DNA of 33,033 bases from NCBI GenBank assembly GCA_004325065.1, contig PITI01000027.1, forward strand, positions 1 to 33,033, written 5' to 3'. The notes under the pieces were generated by a model. It was given only the letters and a program-made list of their open reading frames with translations, was not told where the DNA came from and did not search any database. The position numbers and the translations under genes were made by a program. Within the stretch, counting starts at the first letter, position 1. Each line of letters starts with the position of its first letter. Of the stretch, positions 29,077 through 33,033 are shown in pieces. The stretch comes from Hamiltosporidium magnivora. Its lineage: Eukaryota > Microsporidia > Dubosqiidae.

Positions 29077-29519
29077 GTAAAGGATTTTATTTTTTTTTTT
29101 ATTTTTATAGAAATAAACAAAACAAAAAATAAAATTCAAAACAATTTTTTTCTAATTTGTTTACTAAAAAAATAAAGGAATTGAGACAAATTACCAATAA
29201 TAATAAGGTTGGTGATATAAGATATGAAATAAGCAATCAAATTGAAAAAAAAACAACAAATAAAAACAAAATCATTGATATAAGATATTAGACAATAAAT
29301 AGGAATTAGAAACATAAAGTTTAAAGTAACATATAAAGAAATAATAGATATTTGATTAAAATTTAATTTAAATTTATTTATTAAATATATTTCAATATTG
29401 CTTTATAATTTGTTGTAAATTTATTATGAAATGAGTAAAAAAAACTTTGAATAATTTTATTTGAAACTTAATTGTCAAGAATCAAAAAGAAATTAAAAAG
29501 AAATATTTTGATATTTAAA
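29077..29519. other. Upstream flank of the mini-CtIP gene
   Basis: A/T homopolymers and imperfect repeats (TTGGTGATATAAGATATGAA and TCATTGATATAAGATATTAG about 60 bases apart near 29210-29290). No other gene seen. Confidence 0.4.
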
Positions 29520-29760
29520 ATGTTGTTAGTTGAATTTAGATTGTAAATTTAACAAATATTTTGTAATTTACAATAATTTTATTTAATTTGGATTGAAAAA
29601 AATTCAAAACAAATTTAGAAAAATCAATTTGCAATTTACAATAATTTTATTAAAAGGCAAATCATAAATTTAAAAAATCTTAAAAAAATATTTCGCAATT
29701 TAAAATAATTTTATTTAATTCCAAATCCTAAATTTAAAATCATAAAATCTTAGATAAAGT
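29520..29760. repeat. Degenerate tandem repeat, period 64-68 bp
   Basis: The core (GTAATTTACAATAATTTTAT / GCAATTTACAATAATTTTAT / GCAATTTAAAATAATTTTAT) recurs at 29563, 29631 and 29695. Each is followed by TAATT or TAAAA, then an AAATTTA-containing segment. The units are diverged. Confidence 0.7.
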
Positions 29761-29848
29761 TTACTTTCAAATATCCAATACATTAGAAAAAAAATTATAA
29801 AATATTTTTATATTTGATAAATTAAAAAAAAGGGTAAAAATTAATATT

Positions 29849-31453
29849 TTATTTACTTGTCTCTCTCATTCCATATCCCCATATTTTACATTCACCACTT
29901 TGTGAACAACTAACGACATAACACTTATTAAATATTACTATTGAATCTAGACAAGTCACCATATTATCGTGTGCCTTAATACTAATTACTGAACCAATTC
30001 CGTGTTGAAAAATATTTTGGTAGCATCCTACTAGTACAGAGTTATCCATAAGTAGACATGCTGATTGTGGTTTGTCTCCTGCCGATGGTAAAGTATTGAT
30101 TCTATTTAAATTTTCATCAAAAACAGCAACTTGGTTTCTGAGACACATCAGATATCCACCTGGGCATCTTTTTATGGTGGTTGCACTTTCTTTTACCAAT
30201 TCTCTAATAATTTCATTTTTATAAAAATCCATCAAATAAACTTTATTACGGTCGCTGACTATCAAGGAATTTTTACCGAAATAGCAAATTGATTTGACAC
30301 CGTCTCCTGTAGGAACTGTTTTTAGTATTTCGCCTTTCATATTCCATTTTCGTATTTCTCCATCAATATCAACACTAAAAACACCGTCTTCTGCAAAATC
30401 TATACTCAATATTCCACCTTTGTGTCCGTTCAATAGAGAAATACATTCCAATCTGTTTTCCTCTGCGGATTCAGAAATTTTGTATTTAAAAAGTTTTAAT
30501 TCTTTTTCTAATGAGCTGACACAAATATATATTTCTGTCCGGGTTTCTTTGACTTTTATATCGGTAATTTGTTTATTAAATGGTTCAAAATTAAGTTCTC
30601 TTTTCATATCTCGTAAATTTATGATATTAAGAAATTTGTCGCTTCCACCGGTAAATAAATATTTTGATTCTAACGAAATTGCCATACACGTAATTTTTTG
30701 TGTGTGTAACTTAAAAGTATTTATGAGCGAAAGTGTTTTTCTATTGGATTCTAGATTTACTTCTTTGGGGATTTGCTCAGTCTTTTCTGGAATTTCAACA
30801 ATTTTTGGTTTTAGTTTTGGTGACTGTTGTTTATAATTCATTGGTGGTTTGGGTGATCTTTTATTCATATATTGATCTGCGTATGGTGACATTTCACGCG
30901 GTCCTCTAAATTGCATATGTCCTTTCATATGATCATAATATTCTGGTCCCGGCGTTCTGTTATTATAATATTGTCTATGATATTCCTCTGGTGGTATATT
31001 TCTTCTATCTGGTCCATACATTGGATGAAACTGTGGAGGTGGCATATATGCGTATGGATCATTTACAGCATATTTTCTATTATAAATATTCATATCTTCT
31101 TCAAATCTGTATGGATACGGTACAGGATGATCTGTTTTTATTATATTTGCGTGTCTTCTTTTTTCATTTTCCAATTTCATCATTATTCCTTCTATTCTGG
31201 ATAATTGATCTTGATCTGTACAAACACCCGATCTAACCATACATATCTCATTAAAAACACTATACCACTCCAGCAATACAGGAGAATTAGTAGATTCAAC
31301 ATAATCAGAAACATTTGCCTCCAATTTGAAAATTTTAGCTGCACCACTAAATTCTTTCTTTACAAGATATTCATGTATCAATATGTTCAAAGTAGATTCT
31401 GAATTGCAGTTTATATCTTTATAATTTGTAAAATTTGTATCAGACTCATTCAT
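29849..31453 (-). CDS. LisH (LUFS-like) plus WD40-repeat protein, putative corepressor
   Basis: 534 residues. Residues about 20-70 form a LisH/LUFS-type module: STLNILIHEYLVKKEFSGAA, KIFKLE, then SPVLLEWYSVFNEI. This resembles the 'L..YI.DYL.K.....A..F..E ... L.EWW.VFWD+F' module shared by LEUNIG, SSDP/Som1 and Flo8. Residues ~75-105 are a helix; ~110-220 a Pro/Tyr/Met-rich linker (PYAYMPPPQFHPMYGPDR). From about 245 to 534 there are about six or seven WD40-type repeats, mostly diverged: LHTQKITCMAISLESKYLFT, then GGSDKFLNIINL; GHKGGILSIDFAEDGVFSVD, then IDGEIRKWNMKG; AHDNMVTCLDSIVIFNKCY, then VVSCSQSGECKIWGYG. In plants and animals this architecture (LEUNIG/TUP1-like) recruits histone deacetylases to promoters. 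A nuclear corepressor role is inferred. GGGCC lies about 30 bases before the ATG. Confidence 0.85.
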   Translation of the reverse strand: MNESDTNFTNYKDINCNSESTLNILIHEYLVKKEFSGAAKIFKLEANVSDYVESTNSPVLLEWYSVFNEICMVRSGVCTDQDQLSRIEGIMMKLENEKRRHANIIKTDHPVPYPYRFEEDMNIYNRKYAVNDPYAYMPPPQFHPMYGPDRRNIPPEEYHRQYYNNRTPGPEYYDHMKGHMQFRGPREMSPYADQYMNKRSPKPPMNYKQQSPKLKPKIVEIPEKTEQIPKEVNLESNRKTLSLINTFKLHTQKITCMAISLESKYLFTGGSDKFLNIINLRDMKRELNFEPFNKQITDIKVKETRTEIYICVSSLEKELKLFKYKISESAEENRLECISLLNGHKGGILSIDFAEDGVFSVDIDGEIRKWNMKGEILKTVPTGDGVKSICYFGKNSLIVSDRNKVYLMDFYKNEIIRELVKESATTIKRCPGGYLMCLRNQVAVFDENLNRINTLPSAGDKPQSACLLMDNSVLVGCYQNIFQHGIGSVISIKAHDNMVTCLDSIVIFNKCYVVSCSQSGECKIWGYGMRETSK

Positions 31454-31480
31454 CTTTATTTGTAGTTATTTTTCTATAAA

Positions 31481-31485
31481 GGCCC
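31481..31485 (-). promoter_or_regulatory. GGGCC start-proximal motif before the LisH-WD40 gene
   Basis: In minus sense, TATCTTTATAAAAGGGCC is followed by TTTATAG and, 28 bases further on, the ATG. It combines a TATA-like stretch with a GGG-type signal. Function is inferred. Confidence 0.4.
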
Positions 31486-32904
31486 TTTTATAAAGATAAA
31501 TTAATTTTTTAAAAAAATAAAAAAAGAAGAGGCAAATATAAAAGAGAAATACCGTTAAATTAAAGAAAAAATATTTAAAAAAAATAATTTTAATATTTCT
31601 TAATTCTTAAAGAAAGAAATAAAGTTGTATTTAAAACTAAATAATCCTTTAACTTATTTTTAAATAAAAAATTTGAAAATTTTTTAAAATAAATATTTAT
31701 ATGAATGGTTATTAAAATATTTATACAATAAATTCTATTGTTTGATACTTTTATAGAAATAAATTAAATAGATTTACTATAAAAAATCTATTAGATTATA
31801 TTTTTGGTAAATTTTAAAATTATTATATCAAATAAAGAAATAAATGTATTATTTTAATACAGTAGCTTTTATTGTTTGTTTAATTGGTTTATAACTGTTT
31901 TTTTTATATTTTAATTCTCTATTTTTATTGATTTATATATAATTTTTTTATTTTTTATTATTGATTTTTTTTATTTATGTTGTTCCTTGTTAGATGATAT
32001 TCCAACAAATTATAGGTTTTGTCTAGATATCTATTTGAATAAAAAAAATATTTAAATATTTTTTTTGTTAAAAGATCTTCAAATGTAAATGAATTTGAAG
32101 TTTATCTTTAATAACATCAAAAAGCCTAAATTCACTTGTTAGACTTTTTAAGTAAATTAAAATTGATAATTAGTATATTATAATATTGATTAGATAAGAA
32201 AAGATATAGAAATAATGTTCATGCAATTTATAAAAATAATAAAAAAAATAAAGAAAAATACTTTTTAAAAATTTAAAATCTAGTGAGAACAATAATTGAG
32301 AAAGTAAATTAAAAAGTGATATAAGTTTATTTTAGGAAAATAAGTTTTTAAAGGAAAATTTAAAAAAGAAAAAATATTCTGAATTTAATAGAAAAAGACA
32401 AATACGCATAAAGGATTGGTTGCTTTTTTTACTATAAAATATCACAATTTTTTCGATTTAGAAATTCTTTTAAATATAGAATTCTTTTATAATTATTTAA
32501 CTTTTCTTTGAATTGTAATGGTTGCTTAAAAATATTAAAATAGCAATTAACCCTTACATTGAATAATAAAAAGAAAATTTTTATCGCTTATTTGTATATT
32601 TAAAAATCATTTAGTTAATTAATTAATTCTTATTTTACCCATGTATTCAGTTATTTTTTTTACAAGAAAAGAAAATAGAAAAAAATCTGATTTTCACTTT
32701 TTTTTTGTTTTTGACTGTATCATATAAAGAAAAAATGTAAAAATAATTTATGTCACAAACATAGAATTTAAGAATATTCTCTTCATCGGATATCAAAAAA
32801 CAAAAAATATTCAAGCAGACTTACAAAAAAAAATTAAAAGATTAATGTTTTTATTGATTTAATAAGATAGCTATTTTTTATCTGAATTGTTTTAAAAAAG
32901 TCGC
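31486..32904. other. Gene-free stretch
   Basis: About 1.4 kb of A+T-rich DNA with many homopolymers. No coding frame, RNA gene or repeat was recognised. Confidence 0.4.
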
Positions 32905-33033
32905 TTCGAATTCTCACACCACAAACTATGGAAGTACGGATTTTTAGCCAATGAATTGGGTCTTATTTATAAATTTAATATAGAGATAACTCTTTATGTG
33001 ATAATTTGGGATGGTATTGTACAACATGGCATA
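32905..33033 (+). mobile_element. LINE fragment (endonuclease C-terminal part), runs off the window
   Basis: 43 codons open to the window edge: HHKLWKYGFLANELGLIYKF then NIEITLYVIIWDGIVQHGI. This is the best-preserved of the three copies of this segment in the window (others at 7190-7300 and 9281-9394). It matches the end of the restriction-like endonuclease domain of R4/Dong-type elements (RKY..LANELGLIYK....I.PYV..WDGIV). Sequence before 32905 does not continue the domain, so the copy is 5'-truncated, as is usual for LINEs. Whether it is intact to the right cannot be seen. Confidence 0.7.

Noticed and set aside
29077..29139. N-terminal extension of the mini-CtIP from the upstream ATG
   Set aside because: The extra 21 residues are hydrophobic and Lys-rich, translated from a T/A-rich tract. 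The internal ATG gives a protein that begins with the acidic lead-in to the conserved domain.
30294..31402. Several plus-strand ORFs up to 180 codons across the LisH-WD40 gene
   Set aside because: They are antisense shadows. The minus strand carries recognisable LisH and WD40 motifs over the full length.

Overview
The window looks like nuclear DNA from a microsporidian with a large, gene-poor genome. It is very A+T rich (by eye roughly 80% or more outside genes). The intact genes are single-exon, and several are shorter than their fungal or animal relatives. The recognisable products are eukaryotic core proteins: TATA-binding protein, an RNA polymerase I A43-like subunit, a ZPR1-type zinc finger, a fungal-type Na+/H+ antiporter, and a very small CtIP/Sae2/Ctp1 relative. 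There is also a long leucine-rich-repeat protein of a kind common in microsporidia. Only eight convincing intact genes, covering about 8 kb, fit into 33 kb. This points to one of the expanded microsporidian genomes rather than a compact Encephalitozoon type. The species cannot be fixed from the sequence alone.

Layout. 1-5400 has no intact gene: it holds a heavily broken gene on the minus strand (468-1821), a possible relic near 3.2-3.6 kb, a 106-bp tandem repeat (3837-4226) and A-rich low-complexity repeats (4621-4990). TBP is at 5417-6028. It is followed by a perfect 33-bp inverted repeat whose right arm leads into a 77-bp tandem array. At 6.9-8.0 kb lie pieces of an R4/Dong-like LINE, with the 3' end of one copy followed by the 5' end of another. 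The A43-like gene (8305-8694, minus) is next, then more LINE debris and decayed reading frames to 12.3 kb. A ~100-nt hairpin precedes a small three-TM protein with an LPxY motif (13189-13716). An unrecognised 91-codon minus-strand frame (14313-14588), the antiporter (15124-16362, minus), a membrane-protein remnant (16716-17012) and the ZPR1 gene (17389-18159, minus) follow. The LRR gene is at 20860-23199 (minus). 23.2-28.8 kb is a graveyard of broken frames plus a G+C-rich mobile-element block. The last 4.2 kb hold the mini-CtIP (28876-29076, minus), a LisH/LUFS-WD40 protein (29849-31453, minus) and a LINE fragment running off the right end.

The genes do not form a pathway or operon. TBP and A43 serve transcription; ZPR1 probably serves translation-factor or growth control; the LisH-WD40 protein looks like a transcriptional corepressor; the mini-CtIP would act in DNA-end resection; the antiporter in ion balance. 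C- or G-rich motifs close to several start codons (TBP, A43, ZPR1, LisH-WD40) fit the CCC/GGG-type start-proximal promoter signals described in microsporidia.

Caution on relics: in DNA this A+T rich, runs of 30-40 codons without a stop arise by chance many times in 33 kb. I list decayed frames only where the translation is also rich in residues that A+T-rich noise rarely gives (D, E, G, A, R, V, P, W), where one frame persists across several isolated stops, or where a family is recognisable. Their confidences are kept low accordingly.
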